Shown: piece by piece, positions 6,791-7,064 of the stretch | How the letters are laid out: each line of letters opens with the position of its first letter | Position numbering within the stretch: the first letter of the stretch is position 1 | Translations under genes and position numbers: made by a program | NCBI GenBank assembly: GCA_003644405.1 | Contig: QNCE01000068.1 | Location: forward strand, 1-7,064 | Length of the DNA: 7,064 nt | Direction: 5' to 3' | DNA from: Candidatus Omnitrophota bacterium | GTDB taxonomy: Bacteria; Omnitrophota; Gorgyraeia; Duberdicusellales; 4484-171 | The notes under the pieces: generated by a model | Seen by the model: the letters and a program-made list of their open reading frames with translations, nothing else | What the model was told of the DNA's origin: nothing | Databases searched by the model: none

Positions 6791-7064
6791 CCCTTATCTT
6801 TAAAATTAACTCTCCTAAGATTAAGTCCTGAGAATAAGTTATCTTAATATTTAGGTAATCTCCTTCTACTATCTTAACTCTTTTACCCACGAACTCCAAA
6901 AATTGGCTATCATCGTAAACTTTTCTTTTTCTAAACCTTTGTTGATAAGCATCGAGCAACACTTTCCTCTTAAACCCCTGAGGGGTCTGGATTCTATAAA
7001 TTCCTCTTCTCTCTATAGTCTTCTTTGCTATCCCTTTTTTCACTAATTTCAAACAATCATTTTC
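6765..7064 (-). CDS. ispD: IspD, 2-C-methyl-D-erythritol 4-phosphate cytidylyltransferase (C-terminal part)
   Basis: This is the C-terminal end of the cytosolic MEP-pathway enzyme that joins CTP and methylerythritol phosphate to give CDP-methylerythritol. The frame stays open to the window edge: residues E-N-D-C precede a TTG at 7052, so that TTG is an internal Leu codon and the gene is truncated by the window rather than starting there. Family signatures seen are RIQTPQGF, the YDDSQFLE segment (usually TDDA), and VEGDYLNIKIT followed by a DL, which form the end of the nucleotidyltransferase fold. The nucleotide-binding N-terminus is outside the window. Its last codons overlap ispF by 26 bases in a different frame, across a run of seven A's. 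Identification is firm from the QTPQ and NIKIT motifs. The gene may be the front half of an IspDF fusion if the A run is miscounted. Confidence 0.9.
   Translation of the reverse strand, partial: ENDCLKLVKKGIAKKTIERRGIYRIQTPQGFKRKVLLDAYQQRFRKRKVYDDSQFLEFVGKRVKIVEGDYLNIKITYSQDLILGELILKIRDEKKFSKG
6781..6787 (-). other. A7 run at the ispD/ispF overlap
   Basis: Seven A's on the minus strand follow directly after the ispF ATG (6788-6790). In the ispD frame the codons are GAA AAA AAG, so the heptamer A AAA AAG, identical to the dnaX slippery site, is in phase. A -1 slip there stops after two codons (GTT TTC TAA). Removing one A, or a +1 shift, fuses ispD to ispF in one frame. Confidence 0.4.

Overview
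The window is 7,064 bases of AT-rich bacterial DNA (about mid-30s % G+C by eye). All recognisable genes lie on the minus strand, so the order of transcription runs from high to low coordinates: 3' end of ispD, then ispF, cysS, tmk, holB, ricT (PSP1/YaaT family), metG, tatD, and finally the 5' part of a DUF362-family gene that runs off the low-coordinate edge. Start and stop use fits the standard bacterial code: TAA, TAG and TGA all act as stops here.

Almost no DNA is non-coding. Neighbouring genes overlap by 4 to 26 bases, abut directly, or are one base apart. The only real gap is 41 bases between metG and tatD. I see no promoter, terminator, tRNA, repeat, mobile element or CRISPR array. The layout looks like the middle of one long, translationally coupled operon whose promoter lies beyond position 7064 and whose end lies before position 1.

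The content is housekeeping: two consecutive MEP isoprenoid steps (IspD, IspF), two class I aminoacyl-tRNA synthetases (CysRS, MetRS), dTMP kinase, the delta' clamp-loader subunit, a cysteine-rich RicT-type protein and a TatD metal-dependent hydrolase. The runs tmk-holB-ricT and metG-tatD resemble the order in Firmicutes and several uncultured phyla, but the yaaQ/yaaR genes usually found between tmk and holB in Bacillus are absent. An AT-rich, uncultured, deep-branching bacterium is a reasonable guess; the sequence alone does not fix the phylum.

I find no convincing new system. The points most worth a second look are reading-frame oddities at short homopolymers. The DUF362 gene shifts to the -1 frame exactly at GGGTTTG, a sequence of XXXYYYZ form, and then meets a second stop. 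At the ispD/ispF junction, a run of seven A's separates two ORFs that would become one IspD-IspF fusion if a single A were missing. IspF also departs from the family consensus at several substrate-side positions.
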